Assembly (NCBI GenBank): GCA_030748735.1
Contig: JASMLK010000126.1
Span: 1-64,000, forward strand
Direction of reading: 5' to 3'
DNA: 64,000 bases
Source: Myxococcota bacterium
GTDB lineage: Bacteria > Myxococcota_A > UBA9160 > UBA4427
A program made the translations under genes and the position numbers. Shown in pieces: positions 1-9,209 of this stretch. Every line of letters starts with the position of its first letter. Positions within the stretch are counted from its first letter, which is position 1. The notes beneath the pieces were generated by a model. It made no database searches. It worked only from the letters and a program-made list of their open reading frames with translations, and was not told the DNA's origin.

Positions 1-61
1 GCGGAACGCCGATTTCTCTTGCCAGAGCACGAATCTGCACCGTCTCGCTACGGATGTTCAT
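1..61 (-). CDS. N-terminal fragment of an unidentified gene running off the window
   Basis: An ATG on the minus strand at 61 opens a frame that stays open to base 1 and reads MNIRSETVQIRALAREIGVP. It lies 22 bases downstream of the acyl-CoA dehydrogenase stop, in the same direction, so it would be the next operon gene. Twenty residues are too few to name a family, and the upstream ribosome-binding site is weak. It may instead be noncoding. Confidence 0.35.
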   Translation of the reverse strand, partial: MNIRSETVQIRALAREIGVP

Positions 62-83
62 GAATCATCCGGGCTAGCCCGGG

Positions 84-1235
84 CTACGACGCGAGGATCT
101 CGCGCGCGATCATGTTGCGCTGCAATTCGCTCGAGCCTTCACCGAGCTCGAAGACCTTGCAGTCGCGATAGAAGCGCTGGATGGGCGATTCGGACATGAA
201 GCCCGAAGCACCGTTGTAGTGCAGTGCCCGCTCCACGATCTTCGTGCAGGCTTCGGTGGCAAAGAGCTTCGCCATGCTGGCTTCGCGGCTATGCGGGAGC
301 CCGCGGTCGGCCGCGATGGCCGCGCGGTGGCACATCAGCCTCGATGCCTCGATCTGGGTCGCCATGTCCGCGATGCCGAAGCCGACCGCCTGGAAGTTTC
401 CGATGGGTTGACCGAACTGCACGCGGGTCTTCGCGTGCTCGACCGTTGCGTCGAGCGCGGCTCGCGACAGGCCCGACACGATCGCGGCCGAGGCGATCCG
501 CCCGAGTGTCAGCATCCGTAGCGAATCGAGAAAGCCGCGGTCCGGTCGGCCGATCATGTTACTGGCGGGGACACGGCAGTCCTCGAAGACCAATTCGCCC
601 ATTTCCGAGGCGCGTACGCCCAGCTTCGACAAGGAACTCGCAACGCGAAAGCCCGGTCGATCGGTTTCGACGAGGAAGAGCGAAAGGCCCTTGATGCCCT
701 GATCGGGGTTCGTCGATGCAACGACGATCAAGAAGTCTGCGATCGGCCCGTTGGTGATGAACAGCTTGGTGCCATTCAGCACGTAGTCGTCACCGTCGGC
801 CACTGCGCGGGTGGCAACGGTCCCCGCGTCCGAACCGGCTCCCGCCTCGGCGAAAGCCCAGCCGCCGATGCGCTCGCCGCGAAGGGCCGGAACGAGCCAG
901 TCCTGCTTGATCGCCTCCGATCCGAAGAGTTGGAGGGCGCGGCACGCCATCGCGGTGTGGACGTAGACGCCGAGTGCGATTCCCGCAGACCCGTACGCGA
1001 GTTCTTCCCACAGGATCGAGTAGTCGAGGTTGCTGCCGCCGCTCCCACCGAGTTCTTCGGGGTAGCCCAGCGCCAGATATCCCAGCTTGCCCAGTTTGGG
1101 GAAGAGGTCCGTGGGGAAGCGTTCGCTCGCGTCGCACTCGGCCGCGATCGGTGCGATTTCCTTCGCGGTGAAGTCGCGCACGGCGCGCCTTAGTTCGTGC
1201 TGCTCGTCGCTGAGGTAGAAGTCGAGGTCCGCCAT
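84..1235 (-). CDS. acyl-CoA dehydrogenase
   Basis: FAD-dependent alpha,beta-dehydrogenation of an acyl-CoA, with electrons passed to ETF. The 383-residue length is typical. Visible family features are the N-terminal helical domain (LSDEQHELRRAVRDF), the mid-domain FAD-binding run AEAGAGSDAGTVATR, the ITNG segment, RVQFGQPIGNFQAVGF in the C-terminal helical domain, and a C-terminal FELGEGSSELQR segment, where the Glu before GSS matches the MCAD-type catalytic base. The frame extends upstream, but ATG 1235 (MADLDFYLS) is preferred because family homology begins there and it sits 2 bases after the stop of the preceding crotonase gene. It forms an operon with the crotonase, thioesterase and amidohydrolase genes. 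The substrate is not determinable. Confidence 0.93.
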   Translation of the reverse strand: MADLDFYLSDEQHELRRAVRDFTAKEIAPIAAECDASERFPTDLFPKLGKLGYLALGYPEELGGSGGSNLDYSILWEELAYGSAGIALGVYVHTAMACRALQLFGSEAIKQDWLVPALRGERIGGWAFAEAGAGSDAGTVATRAVADGDDYVLNGTKLFITNGPIADFLIVVASTNPDQGIKGLSLFLVETDRPGFRVASSLSKLGVRASEMGELVFEDCRVPASNMIGRPDRGFLDSLRMLTLGRIASAAIVSGLSRAALDATVEHAKTRVQFGQPIGNFQAVGFGIADMATQIEASRLMCHRAAIAADRGLPHSREASMAKLFATEACTKIVERALHYNGASGFMSESPIQRFYRDCKVFELGEGSSELQRNMIAREILAS

Positions 1236-1237
1236 GG

Positions 1238-2017
1238 CTATCGCCCCTTGAACTCTGGCAGGCGCTTCTCGTCGAAGAACGCGCGCACCCCTTCGCGGTG
1301 ATCTTCCGTCTGGATGCAATTGGTCTGGGCGAAGACTTCGTAGTCGAACTCGGCATCGCGCGGAGAATCGAGAGAGCGTCGGATCGCACGCTTGGTGAAG
1401 GCGAGCGCGATGGGGGGACCATTGCGCAGCTTCTGGACGAACGAGTCGACTTCCGCGTCGAGGTCTTCGATCGAGACGACCCGGTGCACGAGTCCGAGTT
1501 CGAATGCCTCATCGGCCTTGATCAGCCGTCCGGTCATCATCATCTCGGTGGCGGCTCCGAGCGGGATCAGGCGGGGTAGGTAGTAACCCGCCGACATGTC
1601 GCAGCCCGCGAGGCCGATCTTCACGAAGGGAGCACCCATGCGGATGCCCTCACGTGCGATCCTGAAGTCGCAAGCGATCGCGAGGCCGAAGCCACCGCCG
1701 ACGGTGTCGCCCTGGAGTTTGGCGATGACGGGGATGTCGAGGTCGGCGATCTGCCGAACCGGATCGAGGTAGTGATCGACGATCGGCTCCCATTCGGCGG
1801 GTGCGCGTTCGATCATTTCGGATCGATCGGCACCGGCACAGAAGGCCGGCCCTTCGGCAGCCAGCACGAGCACACGGTCATCGCCCCGCTTTACCGTGTC
1901 GAGTGCTTCGACCAGTGCGTCGAGCATGTCGAGCGCCAGTGCGTTCATACGGTCGGGTCGGGTCAGCGTGATCGTGGCAACGCCGTCTTTGCTTTCGAGT
2001 CGAAGGGGTGCGCTCAT
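1238..2017 (-). CDS. enoyl-CoA hydratase/isomerase (crotonase) family protein
   Basis: Crotonase-fold protein of 259 residues, the usual length. The CoA/oxyanion motif AEGPAFCAGAD and the second oxyanion segment GDTVGGGFGLAIACD are clear. At the positions of the two hydratase glutamates it has Gly (GGFGLA) and a non-acidic residue (APFVKIGL), so it is probably not a simple enoyl-CoA hydratase. The GLAGCDMSAGYYLPRLI segment is found in a crotonase subgroup whose reactions are mostly unassigned. It overlaps the upstream thioesterase gene by 4 bases (ATGA) and is followed after 2 bases by the acyl-CoA dehydrogenase, implying translational coupling. The family call is firm; the reaction is open. 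Confidence 0.9.
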   Translation of the reverse strand: MSAPLRLESKDGVATITLTRPDRMNALALDMLDALVEALDTVKRGDDRVLVLAAEGPAFCAGADRSEMIERAPAEWEPIVDHYLDPVRQIADLDIPVIAKLQGDTVGGGFGLAIACDFRIAREGIRMGAPFVKIGLAGCDMSAGYYLPRLIPLGAATEMMMTGRLIKADEAFELGLVHRVVSIEDLDAEVDSFVQKLRNGPPIALAFTKRAIRRSLDSPRDAEFDYEVFAQTNCIQTEDHREGVRAFFDEKRLPEFKGR

Positions 2018-2457
2018 CGTTTCTCCCTGGGCCTGAATGAATAGTGGACGTTCATCTCTGCAACCTGTTCGCCCTGCGTGTCTTCGAGTGAGACGATGAC
2101 GTCGAGTTCCGAGCGCCCGTCCCGGTCGAGTTCGGTGACGACCCGGTCGGACTCGCTCCCGGGCACCACGGCAGTTGCGCGGATGTCCCCCCGCGCCGGT
2201 CGTTTGTATTCGATGCTTGCGTTGCGAGCGAGAGGGAACGCCTTGTCGAGGGTGTCGAACCCCGCTGCGATCCCGGCAACGGTTTCGCCGAATGTAAAGA
2301 GCGCCCCTGCGTGGACGATGCCGACCATGTTCTGGTTCGACCTCTTGTCGCTGAGCGTCATGCAGACTTCGCTCTTGCTCGCATGCTCGACCACGACGCC
2401 CATGTCCACGGTGAACGGGATCTGCTCGAGCGCCTCACTGATCGCACTCGGATCCAC
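2014..2457 (-). CDS. hotdog-fold thioesterase (PaaI/YiiD-like)
   Basis: A 147-residue single hotdog domain. The segment NMVGIVHAGALFTFGETVAG corresponds to the N-x-x-G-x-x-H-G-G-x-x-x-x-x-x-[DE] active-site helix of PaaI-type acyl-CoA thioesterases, with the Glu as candidate catalytic base. Later strands (NASIEYKRPARGDIRATA) fit the family. It would hydrolyse an acyl- or aryl-CoA intermediate and recycle CoA. It overlaps the crotonase start by 4 bases and lies 3 bases from the amidohydrolase stop, so the four genes form one transcription unit. Confidence 0.8.
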   Translation of the reverse strand: MDPSAISEALEQIPFTVDMGVVVEHASKSEVCMTLSDKRSNQNMVGIVHAGALFTFGETVAGIAAGFDTLDKAFPLARNASIEYKRPARGDIRATAVVPGSESDRVVTELDRDGRSELDVIVSLEDTQGEQVAEMNVHYSFRPREKR

Positions 2458-2460
2458 CGG

Positions 2461-3315
2461 CTAGCTCTCCATCGAAAACGCGCGAAGCGTGTTGTCTCGC
2501 ACCAGCTTCCGATAGACGTCGTCGCTCGTCCCGAGGTCGCGCAGTTCCTGGAGAGTTCTGCCGAACGTGAGCAGCGGGTAGTCCGTGGCCCAGAGCACTT
2601 TGTCCTGGCCATAGGTGGTCGCGAACTTCAGAAACTCCTCGGGCCAGTGCTTGGGCGTTCGCGCGCTCGTTTCGACGTACACGTTCGGGTGCTTCCAGGC
2701 GAGGATCATCATCTCTTCGTGCCACGGTTGACCGATGTGGCAACCGATGATGACGAGTTCGGGGAAGGCGAGGGCGACTTCGTCGAGATGGATCGGTCGA
2801 CCGGCTTCAGAGGGAAGCAGTGGACCCGTGTGGCCGACCTGAATCGCGACCGGTAGCCCGAGTTCGACGCACTTCGAGTACACGGGCCAATACATCTTCT
2901 CGTTCGGCGGCGCGCCGACGGTTCCGTCGCCGTAGGCGTAGGGCTCGAGGCGAAGCCCGCGAAGGCCGAGGTTCTTCGAGAGGTGTTCGATCTCGCGCAC
3001 GACATCCATCGGCTTGCCGCGCGGGTCGACGGTCCCGACGCCAGTGAAGCGGTCGGGATGCTTCGCACAGATCTCCGCCACTTCTTCGTTCGAGATGATG
3101 TCGTATTCGCCATAGCCGAAGGCCGACAGCATCAAACGTTCGACACCGGCTTCGTCCATGTTTTCCAGGATCTCCTCGACCGTCATGCCCTTTTCGAACA
3201 GCTCGAGGGTCCCGTACTTCTTGAAGATGCTGATGAACTCCTTGGGCCAGCGATCGATGGTTCCGGGTCGGACCAGCGTGGCCCAGGCGTCGACGGCTCC
3301 TACGGTCTTGGTCAT
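2461..3315 (-). CDS. amidohydrolase-2 family TIM-barrel protein
   Basis: A 284-residue protein of the amidohydrolase-related family (hydrolases, lactonases and non-oxidative decarboxylases). C-terminal signatures are present: VGHTGP, IGCHIGQPWHEEM and LWATDYPLLTFGR, giving the two barrel histidines and the final Asp. The N-terminal metal-binding H-x-H expected after the first strand is absent: the sequence is VDAWATLV, with Trp11 and Thr13 at those positions. The metal site is therefore altered, as in some decarboxylase-like members. It is the first gene of the minus-strand operon and is divergent from the acyl-CoA ligase at 3497 across a 181-base intergenic region carrying a palindromic operator. 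The reaction is unassigned. Confidence 0.8.
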   Translation of the reverse strand: MTKTVGAVDAWATLVRPGTIDRWPKEFISIFKKYGTLELFEKGMTVEEILENMDEAGVERLMLSAFGYGEYDIISNEEVAEICAKHPDRFTGVGTVDPRGKPMDVVREIEHLSKNLGLRGLRLEPYAYGDGTVGAPPNEKMYWPVYSKCVELGLPVAIQVGHTGPLLPSEAGRPIHLDEVALAFPELVIIGCHIGQPWHEEMMILAWKHPNVYVETSARTPKHWPEEFLKFATTYGQDKVLWATDYPLLTFGRTLQELRDLGTSDDVYRKLVRDNTLRAFSMES

Positions 3316-3433
3316 TTATCTTGTCTCCCGCTTTTCGTGTGTCTCGTCTGTCGTTTGGCTGGCGCGTGGGTCGCACCGGCCGCAATTCGCACCCGCGAGG
3401 TCGGGCTGCTTTTCTGTGTGTTCGTGGCCAAAT

Positions 3434-3468
3434 TAACAACTGGACATAGTGGCAGCAAGTGTTAAGTT
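3434..3468 (+). promoter_or_regulatory. palindromic operator with overlapping promoter upstream of acyl-CoA ligase
   Basis: TAACAA (3434-3439) and GTGTTA (3459-3464) form an imperfect inverted repeat with 25-base centre-to-centre spacing. Between them lies TGGACA (3441-3446), and TAAGTT (3463-3468) follows after 16 bases, a plausible -35/-10 pair for the gene starting at 3497. About 28 of 38 bases match the element upstream of the TetR gene at 10435, including both arms at identical spacing. A shared TetR operator is the inference. Confidence 0.55.
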
Positions 3469-3496
3469 GCCAGGGTAACGGCTCAGGAGATAGCCC

Positions 3497-5110
3497 GTGG
3501 CGCTGTCCCGTTCGTATATGAAGGCTGATGAGTCCCTGCCGATCCTCGAATCGACGGTCGGGAGCGTGCTGCGCGAAGCGGCCGAGCTCGACCCCGACGG
3601 GGTGGGTCTGGTCTCGTGCGCCTCCGACATCGAGTCGAGCCAGCGGCTGCGGTTCGGCGAATTGCTCGAGAGCGCCGAAACGGTCGCGCGCGCGCTGCTT
3701 GCGCGTTTCGATCCAGGCGATCACGTAGCGGTCTGGGCGCCGAATCTTCCCGAATGGGTCCTGCTGCAATTCGGCATGGGGTTGGCGGGGCTCGTGATGG
3801 TTCCCCTCAACCCCGCCTATCGCCGACCGGAACTCGTCTACGCGCTTCGACAATCGAAAGCGAAGGGCATCTTCTACGCGCGCGAGTACCGCGGCAGCCC
3901 GATGGAAGAATGGGTTCGCGCGTCGAGAGACGAATGCCCCATGATGCGCGAAGCCGTTTCACTCGGCGACTGGACTGACTTCTGCGCTTCGGCAAGTGCG
4001 CACCAGAAGCTCCCGGAAGTCTCTCCCCTCGACCCGGTTCAGATCCAATACACGTCGGGGACCACTGGTGCTCCGAAGGGCGCCACCCTGCATCACCGCG
4101 GGCTGACGAACAACGGACGCCTCGTGGTGAGTAGCCTGGGCGCACGACCGGGCGAGGCTTTCTTGAATCCCGCGCCTTTGTTTCACGTAGCCGGGTGTGT
4201 CGTCGGTGTGCTCGGTTCTCTCGCCTGTCGTGCGACCCTGGTGCAACCCGTCTCGTTCGAGCCGGGCCTCGCCCTTGCGCTATGCGAAAGGGAACGCGTC
4301 ACCACCATGGGCGGCGTTCCGACGATGTTGATCGCCATGATGGAGCATCCGGACTTCCAGCAGCGCGATCTCTCTTCGCTGCGAACAGTTGGGATCGGAG
4401 GTGCGGCGGTGCCAGCCGAACTCGTGCGTAGCATCGAAGCGTCTCTCGGGATCGACTTGATCGTGGCCTTCGGCCAGACCGAGGCTTCCTGCTCGATCAC
4501 GAAGACGCGCGCAGAGGACTCGGCGATCGACAAGGCGGAAACAATCGGGCTTCCACTCCCCCAGACCGAAGTGCAGATCGTCGATCCCGAAAACGGGCGT
4601 GTCGTCGAGCCGGGGCGTCCCGGTGAGATCTGCACTCGAGGCTACGGCGTGATGCATGGCTATCACGACAACCCCGAAGCGACGGCGGCAACCATCGACG
4701 AAGAGGGTTGGCTCCACACGGGTGACCTCGGCACGATGGACCCCCGGGGCTACTGCAAGATCGTCGGGCGCATCAAGGACATGATCATCCGCGGCGGCGA
4801 AAACATCTATCCGCGCGAGATCGAGGAAGTGCTCTTCGCCCACGAGGCGGTCGGAGACGTGGCCGTCGTGGGCGTGCCAGACGAAAAGTGGGGCGAGCAG
4901 GTCGTGGCCTTCGTTCGTCTGGCACCGGGTGCTCCCCCGAAAACCGATCATGATGCGCTCGCGAGGGAGCTTCACGCCTACGTGCGCGAACGACTCGCGC
5001 CACAGAAGACTCCGCGGGAGTGGTTCTTCGAGGACGAACTGCCGACGACCGCTTCGGGAAAGATCCAGAAGTTCGCGCTCCGCGATCGGTACATCGCGGA
5101 GAAAGCATGA
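3497..5110 (+). CDS. acyl-CoA ligase (class I adenylate-forming enzyme)
   Basis: ATP-dependent activation of a carboxylic acid to its CoA thioester via an acyl-adenylate; 537 residues, normal for fatty-acyl/aryl-CoA synthetases. Motifs in order: the P-loop [16 protein letters not shown], the A5 region FGQTEASCS, the A7 motif GWLHTGDLG, the hinge [20 protein letters not shown] and the C-terminal catalytic lysine in [11 protein letters not shown] 3497 is chosen as start because AGGAGA lies 6 bases upstream; an in-frame ATG at 3518 is the alternative. It overlaps the following membrane hydroxylase by 4 bases. The divergent promoter region holds an operator shared with the TetR gene at 10435, so regulation by that repressor is likely. 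Confidence 0.92.
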   Translation: MALSRSYMKADESLPILESTVGSVLREAAELDPDGVGLVSCASDIESSQRLRFGELLESAETVARALLARFDPGDHVAVWAPNLPEWVLLQFGMGLAGLVMVPLNPAYRRPELVYALRQSKAKGIFYAREYRGSPMEEWVRASRDECPMMREAVSLGDWTDFCASASAHQKLPEVSPLDPVQIQYTSGTTGAPKGATLHHRGLTNNGRLVVSSLGARPGEAFLNPAPLFHVAGCVVGVLGSLACRATLVQPVSFEPGLALALCERERVTTMGGVPTMLIAMMEHPDFQQRDLSSLRTVGIGGAAVPAELVRSIEASLGIDLIVAFGQTEASCSITKTRAEDSAIDKAETIGLPLPQTEVQIVDPENGRVVEPGRPGEICTRGYGVMHGYHDNPEATAATIDEEGWLHTGDLGTMDPRGYCKIVGRIKDMIIRGGENIYPREIEEVLFAHEAVGDVAVVGVPDEKWGEQVVAFVRLAPGAPPKTDHDALARELHAYVRERLAPQKTPREWFFEDELPTTASGKIQKFALRDRYIAEKA

Positions 5111-6333
5111 AGGTCCTCGCGGGACTGGCCGGCCCTCTCTACTTCGTCTTGATCGGGGTCGAGTATCTCGTTGCTCGGCGTCGCGGCCTTCCTCTGTACC
5201 GCCTCAACGACGCGATCAACAGCGTGAGTACCGGGTTGTTGATGCAGCTCACCGTGATGGCCTTTGGCGGAATCATGGCCGCAAGCTATATCGGCCTCTA
5301 CACGGCTGCCCGTATTGCAGACTGGTCCTCACAGAGCGCTGCGACCTGGCTTTGTTGCTTTGCCGCCGTCGACTTCGCGTACTACTGGTTTCACCGGCTG
5401 AGCCATGAAGTCAACTTCCTCTGGGCCGCCCACGTCGTGCATCACCAGAGCGAGGACTACAACCTGGCAGTGGCCCTGCGGCAGAGCACGCTGCAGCCGT
5501 TCTTCTCCACCATCTTCTACCTGCCATTGGCCTTGTGCGGGTTTCCGCCGCTCGTCTTCTTCGTGTGCAGCGGTCTCAACACGATCTATCAGTTCTGGCT
5601 TCATACCCAGTTGATCGACAGGCTGGGGCCGCTGGAAGCGATCCTCGTCACCCCTTCGCACCATCGCGTGCACCACGGCCGCAACCCGATCTATATCGAC
5701 CGGAACCACGGAGGCACCTTCATCGTCTGGGATCGCCTGTTTGGCACATTCCAACGCGAGGAGGAAGAAGTCGTCTACGGGATTACCAAGCCCCTCGCGA
5801 GCTGGAATCCGATCTGGGCGAACCTGCACTACTGGGTCGAACTCGTGGACAATGCCCGACGGGCACGTGGACTCGCCGACAAGATCAAGACATTCGTGAA
5901 GATCCCGGGGTGGTTCCCTGAAGACCAGGGTGGATTTCGCGCCCCGCCTCCGATCGAAGACGAGCCCGTGAAGTTCGATCGTGCCTACTCACGTGAAGTC
6001 GCGGGGTACGCCAAGGTGCAGTTCGTCCTGCTCACCGCGGTTACGGTCGCGTTGACGTTTACTGCCGAGTCGCATGGGTTCGCGGTGGCTGCTGCGGGTT
6101 GGTTCGGGATCGGTTGGGGGCTCGCGAATCTCGGTGGTTTCTTCGAGGGCCGATCCTGGGCGTTTCGCTCGGAAGCGATTCGGGTGCTCGTGTGTCCCGT
6201 CGCACCATGGGTGTTGCTCGAGGGTTCGGTCGCGGCCGCGTGGGTTGCCGTGTTGAGCCTTGGCACCGCTGCCTTCGCCTCACAGATGTTCGAGCAGCGG
6301 GGCGCCTTCCTCGACTCTGAAACGCCACGCTGA
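5107..6333 (+). CDS. sterol desaturase/fatty acid hydroxylase superfamily membrane enzyme
   Basis: Integral membrane diiron oxygenase of 408 residues, resembling the alkylglycerol monooxygenase-like branch. The His clusters are complete: HRLSH at 96-100, HVVHH at 109-113 and HHRVHH at 185-190. Hydrophobic segments flank them at about 5-22, 43-68, 80-95 and 132-165, and there are further C-terminal membrane segments (about 305-385) beyond the core domain. The start is ATG 5107, which overlaps the ligase stop (ATGA) and implies coupled expression. It would hydroxylate or cleave a lipid-like substrate using O2. Since its partner ligase activates a carboxylate, a joint role in oxidising a hydrophobic substrate is a reasonable inference; the exact substrate is unknown. 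Confidence 0.85.
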   Translation: MKVLAGLAGPLYFVLIGVEYLVARRRGLPLYRLNDAINSVSTGLLMQLTVMAFGGIMAASYIGLYTAARIADWSSQSAATWLCCFAAVDFAYYWFHRLSHEVNFLWAAHVVHHQSEDYNLAVALRQSTLQPFFSTIFYLPLALCGFPPLVFFVCSGLNTIYQFWLHTQLIDRLGPLEAILVTPSHHRVHHGRNPIYIDRNHGGTFIVWDRLFGTFQREEEEVVYGITKPLASWNPIWANLHYWVELVDNARRARGLADKIKTFVKIPGWFPEDQGGFRAPPPIEDEPVKFDRAYSREVAGYAKVQFVLLTAVTVALTFTAESHGFAVAAAGWFGIGWGLANLGGFFEGRSWAFRSEAIRVLVCPVAPWVLLEGSVAAAWVAVLSLGTAAFASQMFEQRGAFLDSETPR

Positions 6334-6376
6334 CGAGTGCCGCAGCATGGGCACCACAAGAATCGGAGCAGGTCCC

Positions 6377-7030
6377 ATGAACGCGCCTGAAGACTGCCTG
6401 CGATCGACCTGGTTTCTCGACTGGGAAGCGCCTTCGGTCCGCGATTTCTCTCTGCGCGCAACCGAGGGAGCGACGAGCGATCGCGAGCGGGCAACCCGAC
6501 TCTTCTACGCCGTTCGCGACGGCTATCGCTACGACCCCTATACAGCGAGTCACGAAGCGGCGGACTACCGCGCAAGTGCGATCGTCGAACTTTCGAGTAC
6601 CTATTGCGCGCCGAAGGCGATCTTGTTGACCGCGGCGGCGCGAGCCGCGGGAATCCCCGCGCGAATCGGCTTCGCGGATGTTCGCAATCATCTGGCGACC
6701 CCGAAGCTTCTCGAGCGCCTCGGCACGGACGTCTTCGTCTTTCACGGCTACTCGGAACTCCATCTCGACGGAAAGTGGTTGAAGGCGGCACCGACGTTCA
6801 ACCTCGAGCTGTGTGAAAGATTCGGTGTGGCGGCCCAGGAATTCGATGGGACGGCCGATGCGCTGCTTCATCCATTCGATCGAGAAGGGCGGCGTCACAT
6901 GGAATACGTGAAAGAGCGCGGCTGCTTCGACGACGTTCCGTTCGATGAGATGATGCGCGTTCTGAAGCTTACGTACGGAGACGGCGTGGGTCAGCCGAGT
7001 GGAGAGCCGGATCCGCTCTTCCAGCCGTGA
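6377..7030 (+). CDS. transglutaminase-like cysteine protein
   Basis: A 217-residue protein with a transglutaminase-like core: Cys77 in STYCAPKAILLTAAARAAGI and His123 in VFHGYSELHLDGKWLKA. The Asp normally completing the triad in the following W-x-x-x-D-P-T motif is replaced (KAAPTFN), leaving Asn142 as a possible third residue. Such bacterial proteins are usually proteases or amidases, and few have been assigned. ATG 6377 is preferred over ATG 6347 because of GGAGCAGG just upstream. It lies 43 bases after the hydroxylase gene and 111 bases before the reductase-like gene on the same strand. Confidence 0.72.
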   Translation: MNAPEDCLRSTWFLDWEAPSVRDFSLRATEGATSDRERATRLFYAVRDGYRYDPYTASHEAADYRASAIVELSSTYCAPKAILLTAAARAAGIPARIGFADVRNHLATPKLLERLGTDVFVFHGYSELHLDGKWLKAAPTFNLELCERFGVAAQEFDGTADALLHPFDREGRRHMEYVKERGCFDDVPFDEMMRVLKLTYGDGVGQPSGEPDPLFQP

Positions 7031-7141
7031 GCGGTCGGGTGCACGACCTCGATGAGGTGGTCTCGCACGTGCGGGGTTTCGATGCCCGATGTCGCGTGGA
7101 CGCCCGCGTCATGAATGCCATCCACCCAGGAGGAACCAGCC

Positions 7142-8320
7142 ATGAACCCGAATGCTGAATTCGATCTCATCCTGTACGGCGCGACGGGTTTCACTGGTCG
7201 TCTCGTCGCCGAATACCTGATTGAGCGCTGCGGTGTCGACGGTGACGTGCGTTGGGCACTTGCGGGTCGAAATCCGGAGAAGCTCGCCGCAGTGCGTGAC
7301 GAAGTGGGGGCGTCTGCGGAGCTTCCTTTCGTTGTCGCGGATTCGACCGACTCCGCTTCGCTTCGGGCCGCCGCCGCTCGCACGAAGTGTCTCGTGACGA
7401 CCGTGGGTCCGTACACGCACTACGGATCCGATGTCGTCGCGGCCTGCGCTGAAGCCGGGACCGACTACGTGGATCTATCTGGCGAAGTCGTGTGGATGAG
7501 CCAGATGATCGAAGCGTATCAAGAGCAGGCAAAGCAGACGGGAGCACGAATCGTTCACTCGTGCGGTTTCGATTCGATCCCTTTTGATCTCGGCGTCCAA
7601 TTCCTGCAGGAACATGCGCAAGCGAGATTCGGGGCGGCTTGTTCGCGGGTTCGCGGTCGCGTCCGAAAGATGCGGGGCAGACTCTCGGGTGGGACACTGG
7701 CGAGTCTGCGCGCGACGCTTGCGGTCGCTGCTGAAGATCCAGAGTCGAAGGACCGAATGCACGACCCCTTTTCCCTGGCGAACGGGTTTCGAGGTCCAGA
7801 GCAGCCTGATGCGAACGAACCCGTGTTCGACGAGTTGCTGGGCGTCTGGCTGGCGCCATTCATCATGGCCCCCATCAACACGAAGAACGTTCATCGCTCG
7901 AACGCGCTGCAACGGCATGCCTACGGCGAAGACTTCGTCTATGACGAGATGCTGGTCACCGGGAAGGGTGACTCGGGGCGAGCCACCGCCGAAAAGGCGG
8001 CCGCGGACCGGCCGCTCGAGGGCGACGGGGGTTACAAGCCAGGCGAAGGCCCCTCGAAAGAGAGGCGCGATGCGGGGCACTACGACGTTGCGTTCGTGGG
8101 CACCGGGGCGGCGGGCGAGGAGATCCGTGTTTCAGTGACGGGAGACAAGGACCCCGGCTACGGATCGACGCCGAAGATGATCGCCGAAGCGGCGCTGTGT
8201 CTGATTCGGGACTGCGCGCACACGCCGGGCGGAATCTGGACTCCTGCCTCGGCGATGGGGGCGACCCTGCGCGAGCGACTCATCGCCAACGCGGGGTTGA
8301 CCTTCGAATTCGAGGCATGA
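7142..8320 (+). CDS. saccharopine dehydrogenase-like / trans-acting enoyl reductase family protein
   Basis: A 392-residue NAD(P)-dependent Rossmann protein. The nucleotide-binding motif is LYGATGFTGRLVAEYL near residues 11-26, and GPYTHYGSDVVAACAEAGTDYVDL and HSCGFDSIPFDLGV are the usual following blocks of the SCCPDH/mycobacterial trans-acting enoyl reductase family. In mycobacteria, members reduce enoyl intermediates of phthiocerol lipid synthesis; many others are unassigned. Start ATG 7142 has an ideal AGGAGGA Shine-Dalgarno site, which rules out the in-frame ATG at 7115. It is last in the plus-strand group and converges on the crotonase gene at 8349. Confidence 0.82.
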   Translation: MNPNAEFDLILYGATGFTGRLVAEYLIERCGVDGDVRWALAGRNPEKLAAVRDEVGASAELPFVVADSTDSASLRAAAARTKCLVTTVGPYTHYGSDVVAACAEAGTDYVDLSGEVVWMSQMIEAYQEQAKQTGARIVHSCGFDSIPFDLGVQFLQEHAQARFGAACSRVRGRVRKMRGRLSGGTLASLRATLAVAAEDPESKDRMHDPFSLANGFRGPEQPDANEPVFDELLGVWLAPFIMAPINTKNVHRSNALQRHAYGEDFVYDEMLVTGKGDSGRATAEKAAADRPLEGDGGYKPGEGPSKERRDAGHYDVAFVGTGAAGEEIRVSVTGDKDPGYGSTPKMIAEAALCLIRDCAHTPGGIWTPASAMGATLRERLIANAGLTFEFEA

Positions 8321-8348
8321 CAGCCCGAGGTCGCTACCGCGAACAGTC

Positions 8349-9146
8349 TCAGTTCCCGGTGAACTTCGGCTGGCGCTTTTCGAGGAACGCCCGAGCAGCT
8401 TCCTGCAGGTCTTCCGTTTCCATCGTGGCCGCTTCGAGGAACATCGAAGTGTCGAGCGCGAGATTCACCTGGTCGCGGATCAACTTGTTCATCGAATACT
8501 TGGTCCAGCGAAGTGCCATCGGTGCGCTGTTCGCCATGCGCCGTGCGAAGGCCGTGGCCGCAGGCAGCACCTCGTCCTTGGGAAGTGCATGGTTCACCAG
8601 CCCGATCCGCTCGGCTTCCGTTCCCGAAACCCAGTCGCCCGTAAACAGGTATTGCTTGGCGCGCGACATGCCCACGAGCATCGGCCAGATCACCGCGCCA
8701 CCATCGCCGGCGACGAGTCCCATCTTCACATGGGTGTCGCCGATGCGCGCATCCTCGGCCGCGTAGGTGACATCACACAGCAGCGCGAGGCTTGCGCCGA
8801 GCCCCGCGGCATCGCCATTGATCGCGCCGATGATCGGCTGCTCGACATCGAGGATGTGGTTGACGAGGCGACGCACACCATTGAAGGGAATGCGCGGCCC
8901 CTTCGGATCGAACTCGCCGGTGTCCATCGACTCCGCGTCACCGCCAGCGCAGAAGGCTTCACCCGCACCGGTCACTACGATCGCCCTGATCTCGTCGTCC
9001 TCGCCGGCTTCTCGAAAGATCAGTTCCATTTCGCGATGCATTGGATCGTGAGCGGCATTGCGCCGTTCAGGACGATTGAGGGTGATGGTTGCAACCCCGT
9101 CATCCATCGTGAGGGTCAAGTATTCGTAGTGGCTGTAGTCAGGCAC
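8349..9146 (-). CDS. crotonase family protein
   Basis: Crotonase fold, 265 residues from the GTG at 9146, which is preceded by AAAGGA at a suitable distance; the longer in-frame ATG at 9194 lacks such a site. Oxyanion-hole motifs GAGEAFCAGGD and GDAAGLGASLALLCD are present. The hydratase Glu pair is missing (Ser and His at those positions: GASLAL, GDTHVKMGL), while GLVAGDGG supplies an Asp as in a crotonase subgroup with hydrolase or isomerase-like members. It lies just downstream of an acyl-CoA dehydrogenase on the same strand (63-base gap) and probably acts on the same acyl-CoA. The exact reaction is unknown. Confidence 0.88.
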   Translation of the reverse strand: MPDYSHYEYLTLTMDDGVATITLNRPERRNAAHDPMHREMELIFREAGEDDEIRAIVVTGAGEAFCAGGDAESMDTGEFDPKGPRIPFNGVRRLVNHILDVEQPIIGAINGDAAGLGASLALLCDVTYAAEDARIGDTHVKMGLVAGDGGAVIWPMLVGMSRAKQYLFTGDWVSGTEAERIGLVNHALPKDEVLPAATAFARRMANSAPMALRWTKYSMNKLIRDQVNLALDTSMFLEAATMETEDLQEAARAFLEKRQPKFTGN

Positions 9147-9209
9147 TGTGTTGGTCCTTTCTGTTTGCTTGCGGGTTGGATGTGTTTGCCCCAATCGTCC
9201 CAGGCCGGG

